Program-made: the position numbers and the translations under genes
In this document: in pieces, positions 7,430 through 16,143 of the stretch
Position numbering within the stretch: position 1 is the stretch's first letter
How the letters are laid out: every line of letters starts with the position of its first letter
Assembly: GCA_018828385.1 (NCBI GenBank)
Contig: JAHJVE010000023.1
Span: forward strand, 372,001-436,000
Length of the DNA stretch: 64,000 nucleotides
Origin: Gammaproteobacteria bacterium
GTDB taxonomy: Bacteria; Pseudomonadota; Gammaproteobacteria; Burkholderiales; Rhodocyclaceae
Direction: 5' to 3'
The notes under the pieces: model-generated
Seen by the model: only the letters and a program-made list of their open reading frames with translations
Databases searched by the model: none
Told to the model about the DNA's origin: nothing

Positions 7430-8998
7430 ATGGAAGAAATTCTTCGGCAGGCCATTACCATCCTGCGCGCGACTTGGAAACATCGGCACCTCGGGATGGT
7501 TGTAGCGTGGATTGTTGGTGCCATTGCAGCCGGCGTCATTCTTCGTATCCCGAACCAATTTGAAGCATCCGCACGGATCTATGTCGATACGCAATCGATA
7601 TTGCGCCCCTTGATGTCTGGCCTCGCGGTTCAGCCGAATATAGAACAACAGATCATGATGCTCAGCCGTACACTGATTAGCCGGCCAAACATCGAAAAAC
7701 TCATCAGAATGGCTGACCTTGACCTGAACATCAAGGAAAAGGCTCAGCAGGAAAGCCTGATTGAGTCATTGACCAAAGATCTGAAAATCATGGGTGTCGG
7801 CCGAGATAATCTGTATACGATTTCATATCGTGACCCCGACGCAGCGAAAGCTCAGCGGGTCGTGCAAGCGCTCGTTTCGATTTTTGTCGAATCCAGCCTT
7901 GGTGACAAAAGGCAAGATACGGATTCAGCAAGAAAATTCCTGGAAGAGCAGATTCGCAACTACGAAAAAAAGCTGGAAGAAGCGGAGAACCGACTCAAGG
8001 AATTCAAATTACGGAATATTGAATTGGCATCCTCTGAAGGAAAAACCGGAATCGATCGCCTGGGCGACCTATCAACTCAACTGGGCATCGCCCGCCTTCA
8101 ACTTAGAGAGGCCGAACAATCGCGCGACGCCCTTCGCCGTCAAATAGTTGGGGAAGAACCTGTACTACTCCCCGATACGAACAATGGCAGCAATTCAAGC
8201 ATTTCCCTTCCGGAAATTGACGGTCGGATAGATGTCCAGAAGCGGAACTTGGATACATTGCTGCAACGTTACACGGAACAACACCCCGATGTTATCGGTA
8301 CCCGGCGCCTTATCAAGGATCTCGAAGAGCAAAAGCGAGAAGAACTTCAGGCACGCAAAAAATTTGCTGCAGCAAATCCTGGCGCATCAATCAGCAACAA
8401 CCCCGTATACCAACAACTTAAGGTTTCTCTGGCCGAGGCAGAAGCCAATACCGCCTCACTGCGAGCTCGTGTCAGCGAATACGAGGAACGCTACAACCGC
8501 GCCACCAACGTCATGAAGAATCAGCCCCAATTGGAAGCGGAATTGGCCCAATTGAACCGTGACTACGAACTGGACAAGCGCAATTACGAGCAACTGGTTT
8601 CGCGTAGGGACTCCGCCGAGATGTCAGGCAACCTAGATACAGCAGGCTCCATGGCCGACTTTCGTTTGATTGATCCTCCGCGCGCATCGTCAAAGCCGGT
8701 GGCGCCGAATCGCATACTGCTCTTTCCGTTGGGCCTTGTTCTTGCGATTGCTGCCGGATTGTTTGCTGCTTTTGCGGCCAGCCAGATTCGACCAGTATTT
8801 TTCGACAGCAAAGCCTTGCGCGAAGCCACTGATCTTCCTGTACTTGGAACCGTTTCCCTTATTCCAAATGAAGCACGTCGCCTCAAGGAGCGCGCTAGCC
8901 TCCGTCGCTTCTCGCTTGCCACTGGGGGTCTTGTGCTGGCCTACGCATTCGGCCTGGGAATTCTCACCTTCCTTTCCCAACGTGCCGGCGGAGGTTGA
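7430..8998 (+). CDS. Wzz-type polysaccharide chain-length determinant, XrtA-associated
   Basis: This 522-residue inner-membrane protein has a Wzz layout. An N-terminal membrane segment lies near residues 20-42, followed by a long periplasmic region rich in heptad-like coiled coil (about 165-230 and 290-400: EEQIRNYEKKLEEAENRLKEF). Further hydrophobic segments lie near 425-450 and 497-517. Proline-rich RASSKPVAPNR precedes the C-terminal segment, as in Wzz/BY-kinase adaptors. It matches the PEP-CTERM chain-length family (TIGR03007 by recollection). It controls polymer length and partners the separate tyrosine autokinase that starts three bases after its stop. No strong Shine-Dalgarno precedes the ATG. 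Confidence 0.92.
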   Translation: MEEILRQAITILRATWKHRHLGMVVAWIVGAIAAGVILRIPNQFEASARIYVDTQSILRPLMSGLAVQPNIEQQIMMLSRTLISRPNIEKLIRMADLDLNIKEKAQQESLIESLTKDLKIMGVGRDNLYTISYRDPDAAKAQRVVQALVSIFVESSLGDKRQDTDSARKFLEEQIRNYEKKLEEAENRLKEFKLRNIELASSEGKTGIDRLGDLSTQLGIARLQLREAEQSRDALRRQIVGEEPVLLPDTNNGSNSSISLPEIDGRIDVQKRNLDTLLQRYTEQHPDVIGTRRLIKDLEEQKREELQARKKFAAANPGASISNNPVYQQLKVSLAEAEANTASLRARVSEYEERYNRATNVMKNQPQLEAELAQLNRDYELDKRNYEQLVSRRDSAEMSGNLDTAGSMADFRLIDPPRASSKPVAPNRILLFPLGLVLAIAAGLFAAFAASQIRPVFFDSKALREATDLPVLGTVSLIPNEARRLKERASLRRFSLATGGLVLAYAFGLGILTFLSQRAGGG

Positions 8999-9001
8999 TC
9001 A

Positions 9002-9937
9002 ATGAGCCTGATTGAACAAGCAGCTAAACGCCTGGAGCAACTCCGTCAGGCTGGCGTCGAACTTCCCGATGAAACACCTGCAACTAACCATGTGAGTCAA
9101 CCGGCCATTGAAGCTCCCCCGTTAAGTCGCGCTGCGGCCCCGACAGCACCGGCGATAGCACCTAAAGATGACTTTGCCAGGAATCCGTCGGCAACCAGCC
9201 CCGAGGTCAAATTAGATCTTGAGGCGATCTCCGCTTCCGGCCTTCTGGTGCCCCATGCAGCTCGTAGCCAGTTAGCCGATGAATTCCGCGTCATCAAACG
9301 CCCCCTCATCGCCAACGCCATGGGGAAAGGTGGTGAGCAGATACCAAACGGCAATTTGATCATGGTAACCAGCGCACTTCCTGGGGAAGGCAAGAGTTTC
9401 TCGGCCATCAATCTGGCCATAAGCATTGCCATGGAGCTGGACAACACGGTCATGCTCGTCGATGCCGATGTCGCCCGCCCCTCGGTGCTGAATATGCTTG
9501 GCCTTCCTCCCAGCAAAGGGCTACTCGACGTATTGCAGGATAATACCGTCGATATTTCTGGTGTTCTGTTGCGAACAAATATTGCGAAGCTTTCAATCCT
9601 TCCTAGCGGCACGCCCCACCCCAGAGCAACGGAGTTGCTGGCAAGCGACACGATGATCCGGCTACTGGACGACATGGCCAGTCGCTACAACGACCGTATT
9701 ATTGTCTTCGACTCTCCACCATTACTACTTACTACAGAGGCACGCGTGCTTGCCACCCACATGGGACAAGTGGTCATTGTCGTCAACGCTGAAAATACCG
9801 TTCAGGAGGCGGTAAAGCAGGCAATCTCGACCATCGAATCCTGCCCGGTCAAAATGATGATGTTGAATCAGGTAAAGTCCGCCAAGGTTGACGGCTACGG
9901 GTACGGTTATGGCTACGGATATGGGCATGAGAAATAG
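9002..9937 (+). CDS. XrtA-associated tyrosine autokinase (BY-kinase, CpsD/Wzc-C type)
   Basis: This 311-residue cytoplasmic kinase has Walker A ALPGEGKS (125-132), Walker A' LVDAD (152-156) and Walker B IIVFDSPP (233-240), the BY-kinase set. The C-terminus is a tyrosine cluster, DGYGYGYGYGYGHEK, with five Tyr between 299 and 307, the expected autophosphorylation tail. The N-terminal 80 residues are Pro/Ala-rich linker. GGAGG lies upstream of the ATG. It acts with the chain-length protein just upstream to regulate polymerisation and export. Its 3' end overlaps the start of the next gene by 11 bases. Confidence 0.94.
   Translation: MSLIEQAAKRLEQLRQAGVELPDETPATNHVSQPAIEAPPLSRAAAPTAPAIAPKDDFARNPSATSPEVKLDLEAISASGLLVPHAARSQLADEFRVIKRPLIANAMGKGGEQIPNGNLIMVTSALPGEGKSFSAINLAISIAMELDNTVMLVDADVARPSVLNMLGLPPSKGLLDVLQDNTVDISGVLLRTNIAKLSILPSGTPHPRATELLASDTMIRLLDDMASRYNDRIIVFDSPPLLLTTEARVLATHMGQVVIVVNAENTVQEAVKQAISTIESCPVKMMMLNQVKSAKVDGYGYGYGYGYGHEK
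9893..9922 (+). repeat. Gly-Tyr codon repeat in the kinase tail, abutting the next start codon
   Basis: Five near-identical 6-base units (GGN-TAY) encode (Gly-Tyr)5 at the end of the autokinase. The downstream gene starts at 9927 (or 9921), so the repeat occupies that gene's translation-initiation region as well as the phosphorylated tail. Confidence 0.85.
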
Positions 9938-11501
9938 CACCTTTTTTCTAAAAAGCGCCTATGGACTGACCATAGTATGCCTAGCCACCAACACCGCACT
10001 GGCACAAAATAGCGGCGTAACAACCCAGGGGCGCACGTTTTCAATCACTCCGCGCATTTCCTTGACGGAAACCTGGTCCGACAACCTGGCAGTCAGCCGT
10101 AGCCAAAACAACAAGGAAAGTGGTTTTCTAACGCAACTTTCGCCGGGCATTCGTATCGACGCGAAGACGGCGCGTCTCAAAACCTACTTTGATTACGCCC
10201 TGGTTGGCAATTTCTATTCAGCATCTTCGGTCAATAGCAGAACACAGAACTCCCTGAACACCTTTGGAACATTCGAAGCGATCTCCAATTGGCTGTTCCT
10301 TGACTTCAGTGGCCGCATCGCACAGCAGGCCATATCAGCATTCGGCCCCCAGTCGCCCAGCAGTGGCAGCTACAACACCAATAGCACAGAGACCTCGAAC
10401 TATCGACTCTCCCCCTATATTCGCGGTCACTTGGCAGGGCTGGTCGATTACTCGCTGCGCTACACCTGGTCCACCACACAATCAAATGCGTCAGCCCTTT
10501 CGAACGTTGACCTTTCCGACTGGGCAGGGCAGTTACGGGGCGGCACCCCATTCCAAAGTCTGAAATGGTCAGTCGATGCCAGCCAGCAAACCGCAGACTA
10601 CAGTTCAGGGCGCGCAACCGACGCTGAACGCCTTTACGCCACGGCAACCTACTCTGTCGTTCCGCAATTCCGTATTTCTCTCAGCGGCGGGCAGGAATCG
10701 AACAACTACGCTTCGCTAAACAAGGAAAGTCACCCCACACACGGCTACGGGTTCGACTGGAACCCAACGGAACGAACCCAGATTTCTGCCTTCAAGGAAC
10801 GTCGTTTTTTCGGTGATGGCCATCGATATAGCCTCAGCCATCGCTTTCCCCTTAGCAGCATTCGCTATTCCGATAGCAAAGACGTATCAGTATTGCCGAA
10901 TCAATTTACCTCGGTCGGCTTGGGCACGGTCTTTGATCTCTTCCAGCAAATTTGTAGCCAACAGCTTTCCAGTTCATATACCGACCCTAACCAGCTGGAA
11001 CAAGCGGCCAATACATGTGCAGCCACACTCGTAAGCCAAGCCGGCATATCGCCAGACACCTTGGTAACCAGTAGTTTTCTGAGTTCCAGGGCTACAGTCC
11101 AAAGACGCCAGCAACTGGCTCTGGCGCTTCAAGGCACTAGAAATACACTTACCGTGTTGTTCAATCGCAACGAAAGCCGGTCTGTTCTTGCCGCAGCGGC
11201 TACCAACGATGACTTTAACCTGAACAATATAAACAACATCCGGCAACGGGGTGTCAGCGTTACCCTGTCCCATCGGCTGAGCGGCCTGTCAAACCTGAAC
11301 CTGACAGCCTCACGCCAGGAAAGTACCGGTACGGGAAATGCCACATTGAAGAGCACGACAACACTGTACCAAGCCAATCTAACCACGAAACTCGGCGCGA
11401 AAGCCACGGGCGGCATCAGCGTTCGCCACTCAGAGTTCGAGAGTACGACCAGCCCTTACACCGAAAACGCGCTCGTCGGCACACTCTCTATTGTTTTCTA
11501 G
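9927..11501 (+). CDS. XrtA-associated outer-membrane beta-barrel protein (TIGR03016-like)
   Basis: This 524-residue protein begins with a signal peptide (MRNSTFFLKSAYGLTIVCLATNTALA). Its body is rich in amphipathic beta strands (ITPRISLTETWSDNL, TYFDYALVGNFY), ending in TLSIVF with a terminal Phe. It corresponds to the uncharacterised PEP-CTERM-associated outer-membrane family found between the tyrosine kinase and the ATPase in such loci. A role in EPS passage or anchoring across the outer membrane is inferred from position only. ATG 9927 begins the signal peptide; ATG 9921 would add two residues. The overlap with the kinase gene suggests translational coupling. Confidence 0.88.
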   Translation: MRNSTFFLKSAYGLTIVCLATNTALAQNSGVTTQGRTFSITPRISLTETWSDNLAVSRSQNNKESGFLTQLSPGIRIDAKTARLKTYFDYALVGNFYSASSVNSRTQNSLNTFGTFEAISNWLFLDFSGRIAQQAISAFGPQSPSSGSYNTNSTETSNYRLSPYIRGHLAGLVDYSLRYTWSTTQSNASALSNVDLSDWAGQLRGGTPFQSLKWSVDASQQTADYSSGRATDAERLYATATYSVVPQFRISLSGGQESNNYASLNKESHPTHGYGFDWNPTERTQISAFKERRFFGDGHRYSLSHRFPLSSIRYSDSKDVSVLPNQFTSVGLGTVFDLFQQICSQQLSSSYTDPNQLEQAANTCAATLVSQAGISPDTLVTSSFLSSRATVQRRQQLALALQGTRNTLTVLFNRNESRSVLAAAATNDDFNLNNINNIRQRGVSVTLSHRLSGLSNLNLTASRQESTGTGNATLKSTTTLYQANLTTKLGAKATGGISVRHSEFESTTSPYTENALVGTLSIVF

Positions 11502-11505
11502 CACC

Positions 11506-12594
11506 ATGTACAAGTCCTTCTACGGCTTGACCAGCAAGCCATTTCAGCTGAACCCTGATCCCGCCTTTTATTTCGGCAGCAAGCAGCACCTTCGTGCGCA
11601 AGCCTATCTTGAATACGGCATGCACCAGAATGAAGGCTTCATCGTCATCACTGGCGAAGTTGGCGCGGGAAAGACAACCATTGTTCGCGGCCTGCTGGAT
11701 GGTCTTGATCCAGAAAAGGTCGTTGCCGCGCAACTAGTCAGCACTCAGCTCGATGCCGACGATACTTTGCGCCTGGTGGGTGCTGCATTCGGCCTGCGAA
11801 CCAAGGATGTAGCCAAATCCGATGTTCTGATGTCGCTGGAGGCTTTCCTGATCAGCATGACTGCCAAAGGCAAACGCTGCCTTCTCGTCGTAGACGAAGC
11901 CCAGAACCTCACAGCACGCGCCGTCGAAGAGTTGCGCATGCTCTCGAATTTCCAGTACGGCAATCAGGCCTTGTTGCAAAGCTTCCTGATCGGACAACCG
12001 GAATTCCGGCAAATTTTGCAAAGTCCGCACATGATGCAGTTTCGCCAGCGGGTGATCGCGGCCTGCCACATCGGCCCGCTGGATGTCAGCGAAACACAGG
12101 CCTATATCGAACATCGCCTGCATCATGCCGGCGCGACCGATTCGCCCAACTTCACCGGTGCTGCTTATGAAGCCATTTTCAAGGCCAGCAGCGGCATTCC
12201 CCGGCGTATCAACTCGGTGTGTGATCGGGTGTTGTTATTCGGCTTTCTGAACCACCGGAAAAACTTCGACGTTGCCGATGTGGAAGAAGTCGCTCGCGAG
12301 ATATTCGAGGAAACGATTGGCGGTTCAACACAGGTTCAGATGCAATACGCCTTGAATGACGGTAGCGGAGTTTCGACCCAGCCAAACCCGATGACAACCG
12401 GTGGCCCTGGCGACCATGTACGTCCATCTCAACAATTGTTAGCCACATTGAATGCCGAGCATGTTGCCGAGCGCCTCGCAAGACTCGAGTCCAGCCTGAA
12501 CCAACTGGAACGAATCAACGGGGCGACGCTGCAATTGTTGCAGCAGGTCTTTGCCCAGCAGACCACGGCCGAAACACCTTCAGAGCAAGAATGA
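11506..12594 (+). CDS. XrtA-associated ExeA/GspA-like AAA ATPase
   Basis: This 362-residue ATPase begins MYKSFYGLTSKPFQLNPDP, the hallmark start of ExeA/GspA-like secretion ATPases. It has Walker A GEVGAGKTT (50-58) and Walker B LLVVDEAQ (126-133), and an arginine-rich GIPRRINSVCDRVLLFG segment. The C-terminal 60 residues are low-complexity followed by a short helical stretch. It corresponds to the PEP-CTERM-locus ATPase family (TIGR03015). ATG 11506 is preferred to TTG 11491 because homologous sequence begins there. It starts four bases after the previous stop and overlaps the wecB remnant by ATGA. Confidence 0.92.
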   Translation: MYKSFYGLTSKPFQLNPDPAFYFGSKQHLRAQAYLEYGMHQNEGFIVITGEVGAGKTTIVRGLLDGLDPEKVVAAQLVSTQLDADDTLRLVGAAFGLRTKDVAKSDVLMSLEAFLISMTAKGKRCLLVVDEAQNLTARAVEELRMLSNFQYGNQALLQSFLIGQPEFRQILQSPHMMQFRQRVIAACHIGPLDVSETQAYIEHRLHHAGATDSPNFTGAAYEAIFKASSGIPRRINSVCDRVLLFGFLNHRKNFDVADVEEVAREIFEETIGGSTQVQMQYALNDGSGVSTQPNPMTTGGPGDHVRPSQQLLATLNAEHVAERLARLESSLNQLERINGATLQLLQQVFAQQTTAETPSEQE

Positions 12595-13032
12595 AAAATC
12601 AGATGCCCAACTCCAGGCCAGCCGAACTCGGCCCAGTCATTTGCATAGTCGACGCCCGACCCAATTTCATAAGAATGGCGCCCATCCTGCGCGCCTTCGC
12701 GGCTCACCGGCCCGCCCCCCCTACCGGTGTGTGCCCTGATGTCCAACGCCCGTATCGTGCTCACCGACTCGGGGGGCTTGCAGGAAGAAACGACGGCCCT
12801 TGGTGTTCCCTGCCTGACCATGCGTAAAAATACCGAGCGTCCCATTACCATCGAGCAAGGCACCAATACCATGCTTGGTCGGGATGTCGAAGCCATACGC
12901 CACCACGCCGCTGAAGTGCTGGAGGGCAGAGGTAAAAGCGGACGCGTACCGGAATTCTGGGATGGCCATACGGCTGAACGGATTGCCGCTGATCTGGCTG
13001 GTTGGCTGATCGAGCACCAAGGGCGACGTTAA
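12591..13032 (+). pseudogene. wecB: UDP-N-acetylglucosamine 2-epimerase, internally deleted
   Basis: Both ends of a WecB-type epimerase are present but the middle is missing. The first 44 or so codons (ICIVDARPNFIRMAPILRAF, the N-terminal substrate loop) read in one frame from ATG 12591. From about 12727 the C-terminal lobe (ARIVLTDSGGLQEETTALGVPCLTMRKNTERP, EQGTNTMLG) continues in the next frame to TAA 13032. The family is usually near 370 residues, so roughly 225 codons including most catalytic residues are gone, with a frameshift at the junction around 12700-12727. The surviving parts keep good codon use, so loss looks recent. UDP-ManNAc could not be made from this copy. The start codon still overlaps the ATPase stop as in an intact operon. 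Confidence 0.9.
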
Positions 13033-13041
13033 TTGCCGCCG

Positions 13042-13905
13042 ATGACGAAGCCCGCCGCTGCGCCGTGCAATGCGCTGACCATTGACGTAGAGGATTACTT
13101 CCAGGTTTCGGCATTCGCTCCACATATACCTCGTTCCGATTGGGCCATTCGTGAGTGTCGCGTCGAGCGCAATGTGGACTGCATTCTTGCCATGCTCGAT
13201 ACGCATGGCACCAAAGGTACCTTCTTCACGCTGGGCTGGCTTGCCGAGCGCTATCCGGAAGTCGTTCGGCGCATTGTCGACAACGGTCATGAACTGGCGA
13301 GTCACGGCTACGGCCATGAACGGGCCAGTGATCAAACGCCAAAGAGTTTTTTTGCCGACATCAATCTTGCAAAGCTGATTCTCGAAGACCTATCCGGTCA
13401 CGAGGTGAAGGGCTATCGCGCCCCAAGTTTCTCGATCGGCGAGAAGAATCTCTGGGCCTTCGAGTGCCTGGAAAGAGCAGGCTATCGCTACAGTTCAAGC
13501 ATCTATCCGATTCGTCACGACCACTACGGCATGCCGAACGCACCGCGCCATGCCCATACTATTGGCAGTCTGGTCGAGATTCCCTGCACGACCCTGCGTT
13601 TTCTCAACCGCAACTGGCCGGCCAGCGGTGGCGGTTACTTCCGGCTGATGCCCTATGGCCTGTCGCGCTGGATGATCGAACACATCAACCGGGTCGACGG
13701 ACTCCCCGCCGTCTTCTATTTCCACCCGTGGGAAGTCGACACCGGACAGCCGCGCATCCCCGGCATCAGTGCCAAGACGCGCTTTCGCCACTACGTCAAT
13801 ATTCACCGGATGGAACAGCGACTGAATCGCCTTCTTGCCGATTTTACGTGGGGCCGGATGGACGAACTATTTCTCGCCCCACTTGGTAGCACCGATGGAG
13901 ATTAA
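13042..13905 (+). CDS. XrtA-associated polysaccharide deacetylase (CE4 / NodB family)
   Basis: This 287-residue cytosolic-looking protein shows LTIDVEDYFQVSAF (metal-binding Asp region, DVED at 15-18), the HxxxH zinc pair in ASHGYGHE (His88, His92) and YRAPSFS (125-131). It also has FYFHPWEVD, a late CE4-like motif. It matches the PEP-CTERM-locus deacetylase family (TIGR03006). It probably removes N-acetyl groups from hexosamine units of the EPS or its precursor. No signal peptide is seen. ATG 13042 is taken in preference to TTG 13033. It follows the wecB remnant closely and overlaps the FemAB-like gene by 11 bases. Confidence 0.9.
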   Translation: MTKPAAAPCNALTIDVEDYFQVSAFAPHIPRSDWAIRECRVERNVDCILAMLDTHGTKGTFFTLGWLAERYPEVVRRIVDNGHELASHGYGHERASDQTPKSFFADINLAKLILEDLSGHEVKGYRAPSFSIGEKNLWAFECLERAGYRYSSSIYPIRHDHYGMPNAPRHAHTIGSLVEIPCTTLRFLNRNWPASGGGYFRLMPYGLSRWMIEHINRVDGLPAVFYFHPWEVDTGQPRIPGISAKTRFRHYVNIHRMEQRLNRLLADFTWGRMDELFLAPLGSTDGD

Positions 13906-14929
13906 GCGACTCGCTCTGACCGATACGGCAAATGCGGCGCGCTGGGACGCATTCGTTCTGGCCTGCCCGGAAGCCACGTTTTTTCACCGTGCCGCCTGGC
14001 AAGGCATACTCCGCGATGTTTTCCGCCACCCGGTCTATTTTCTCTACGCCGAGCAAGGTGGTGAAATCCACGGGGTTCTGCCACTGGCCCACATCAAGAG
14101 CCGGCTCTTCGGCAATTCGCTGATCGCCCTGCCCTTTGCCGTCTATGGCGGCGTTGCTGCCTCCTCGCCGGAAGCCGCGTCGGCACTTGAGCTGGAGGCC
14201 CAGTCGCTGGCACGCAAGCTTGACGTCGATCATCTCGAATTTCGCAACACCAAGCCCCGGCATGCCGATTGGCCGACGCAGGATCTCTACGTCACTTTCC
14301 GCAAGGCAATCCTGCCCGACGTCGAAGCCAACATGCTGGCCATTCCGCGCAAACAGCGGGCAATGGTCAGAAAAGGCATCAATAATGGACTGATTGCTAC
14401 GGTCGACCGGAAATCTGACCGATTTTTCAAATTGTTTGCCGACAACGTACACCGTCACGGCACGCCGGCCCTGCCCAAGCGCTATTTCGACACCCTGCTC
14501 CAGGTATTCGGCGACGACTGCGAAATCCTCACCGTCACCACACCCGAAGGCCAGCCGCTGAGTAGCGTCCTCTCCTTCTATTTCCGTGATGAAGTCCTGC
14601 CCTACTATGCCGGCGACGATGAAACCGCCCGCAACTTCGCCGCCAACGACTTCAAGTACTGGGAACTGATGCGCCGCAGTTGCGAACGCGGCCTCAAGGT
14701 TTTCGACTACGGCCGCAGCAAAGTCGGCACCGGCCCCTATTCCTTCAAGAAAAACTGGGGTTTCGAGCCACAAGCACTGCATTACGAATATTGTCTCTAC
14801 AAACGCGACAGCATTCCGCAGAACAATCCGAACAATGCCAAATACAAGTTGTTGATCGAAGCATGGCGGCGCATGCCGATCAGCCTGGCCAACCTGATCG
14901 GCCCACATATCGTGCGCAATCTGGGCTGA
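13895..14929 (+). CDS. FemAB-family protein, XrtA-associated
   Basis: This 344-residue protein has a FemAB/GNAT-like fold. It shows ACPEATFFHRAAWQGILRDVFRHPVYFLYAE, a central PRKQRAMVRKGINNGL motif and the C-terminal GLKVFDYGRSKVGTGPYSFKKNWGF typical of the PEP-CTERM FemAB family (TIGR03019). FemAB enzymes transfer aminoacyl groups from tRNA; the donor and acceptor in EPS loci are not established. ATG 13895 is preferred to an in-frame upstream start because homology begins at MEIKRLALTD. It overlaps the preceding gene by 11 bases, and the next gene starts two bases after its stop. Confidence 0.9.
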   Translation: MEIKRLALTDTANAARWDAFVLACPEATFFHRAAWQGILRDVFRHPVYFLYAEQGGEIHGVLPLAHIKSRLFGNSLIALPFAVYGGVAASSPEAASALELEAQSLARKLDVDHLEFRNTKPRHADWPTQDLYVTFRKAILPDVEANMLAIPRKQRAMVRKGINNGLIATVDRKSDRFFKLFADNVHRHGTPALPKRYFDTLLQVFGDDCEILTVTTPEGQPLSSVLSFYFRDEVLPYYAGDDETARNFAANDFKYWELMRRSCERGLKVFDYGRSKVGTGPYSFKKNWGFEPQALHYEYCLYKRDSIPQNNPNNAKYKLLIEAWRRMPISLANLIGPHIVRNLG

Positions 14930-14931
14930 AC

Positions 14932-16143
14932 ATGGCGAACATTCTTTACCTCGTCCATCGCCTGCCGTATCCGCCCAACAAAGGGGACAAGGTTCGCTCC
15001 TTCCACCTGCTCAAGCATCTGGCCTCCAGCCACCGGGTCTTCCTCGGCACCTTTGTCGACGATCCGGACGATATGCAGCACATCGGGACCGTCCGCAACC
15101 TCTGCAGCGACCTGCACGTCGCCCGCCTGGAACCGAAATTTGCCAAGCTGCGCAGTCTGAATGGCCTGCTTGCCGACGACCCGCTCACCCTTCGCTACTA
15201 CCGTGATGCAGGGCTGCAGGACTGGGTAGACCACACCTGCCGACACCAGAAAATCGACGCTGCAGTCATTTTCAGTTCAGCGATGGCCCAATACGTTGAC
15301 GCCATTCCCAGGCTCCCGACCATCGTCGATTTTGTCGATGTCGATTCGGCCAAATGGACGCAATACGCACCAAACCATCGCTGGCCAATGTCCTGGCTAT
15401 ACCGGCGCGAAGGCCTGAAACTACTTGCCTATGAGCGCGAAGTCGCCGCCCGCTCCGCCCGCTCCTTTTTCGTAACGCCAGCCGAAGTCCAACTCTTTAG
15501 TCGCCTAGCCCCGGAGTGCGCCGTTCGTGTCGAGCCCGTCTGCAACGGTGTGGATTCCGATTACTTCGCTCCGGACGATAGTCGCCCCTCGCCCTACGCC
15601 GCTGACGAAATAGCCATCGCCTTTACCGGCGCCATGGACTATCTGCCCAATATCGATGCCGTGCGCTGGTTTGTTGCCGACATCTTGCCTGGGCTGCTTC
15701 AGCGCTGGCCACAACTGCGTTTTCATATCATCGGCCGCAGCCCGACGCCGGAAGTCCTGGCACTTGCTGCTGACAACGTCACCGTCACCGGCACCATTCC
15801 CGACGTTCGCCCCTATCTTCAGCACGCTGCCGTCGTTGTCGCACCGCTGCGTATCGCCCGCGGCATCCAGAACAAGATCCTCGAAGCCATGGCCATGGCC
15901 CGACCCGTTGTCGCCTCCAGCGAATGCGCTGCTGCGGTCGACGCCGTTTCCGGCCAGGAATTGAAAACAGCAACAACCCCGGCTGACTTCGTCGCCGAAA
16001 TCGACGCTCTGCTCCAGAATCCCGAGCGCTGCCTATCCATTGGCCGGGCTGCCCGCCAAAGGGTCGTTGCGCAATACAGCTGGGAGGCCCATCTCTCCTG
16101 CATCGATCAATACCTTCCCTCCGCCCAGGATGGAAAACAATGA
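14932..16143 (+). CDS. GT4-type glycosyltransferase, XrtA-associated (Stp1-like)
   Basis: This 403-residue glycosyltransferase has a GT-B fold. The N-terminal LYLVHRLPYPPNKGDKVRSFHLLKHL is the hallmark of the TIGR03087 PEP-CTERM/EpsH1 sugar transferase. The C-terminal lobe has FTGAMDYLPN, HIIGRSPTPEV and the EX7E-like nucleotide-sugar region near QNKILEAMAMARPVVAS. It would add one sugar of the EPS repeat on the cytoplasmic face; donor and linkage are unknown. The ATG at 14932 begins the family motif. Its stop overlaps the exosortase start (ATGA). Confidence 0.92.
   Translation: MANILYLVHRLPYPPNKGDKVRSFHLLKHLASSHRVFLGTFVDDPDDMQHIGTVRNLCSDLHVARLEPKFAKLRSLNGLLADDPLTLRYYRDAGLQDWVDHTCRHQKIDAAVIFSSAMAQYVDAIPRLPTIVDFVDVDSAKWTQYAPNHRWPMSWLYRREGLKLLAYEREVAARSARSFFVTPAEVQLFSRLAPECAVRVEPVCNGVDSDYFAPDDSRPSPYAADEIAIAFTGAMDYLPNIDAVRWFVADILPGLLQRWPQLRFHIIGRSPTPEVLALAADNVTVTGTIPDVRPYLQHAAVVVAPLRIARGIQNKILEAMAMARPVVASSECAAAVDAVSGQELKTATTPADFVAEIDALLQNPERCLSIGRAARQRVVAQYSWEAHLSCIDQYLPSAQDGKQ

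Noticed and set aside
9097-9675. Minus-strand frame of 192 codons across the tyrosine kinase gene
   Set aside because: It is a shadow of the autokinase, whose Walker motifs are unambiguous.
13844-14908. Long minus-strand frame of 354 codons across the FemAB-like gene
   Set aside because: It is antisense to a well-supported plus-strand gene and has no family resemblance; it arises from codon bias.
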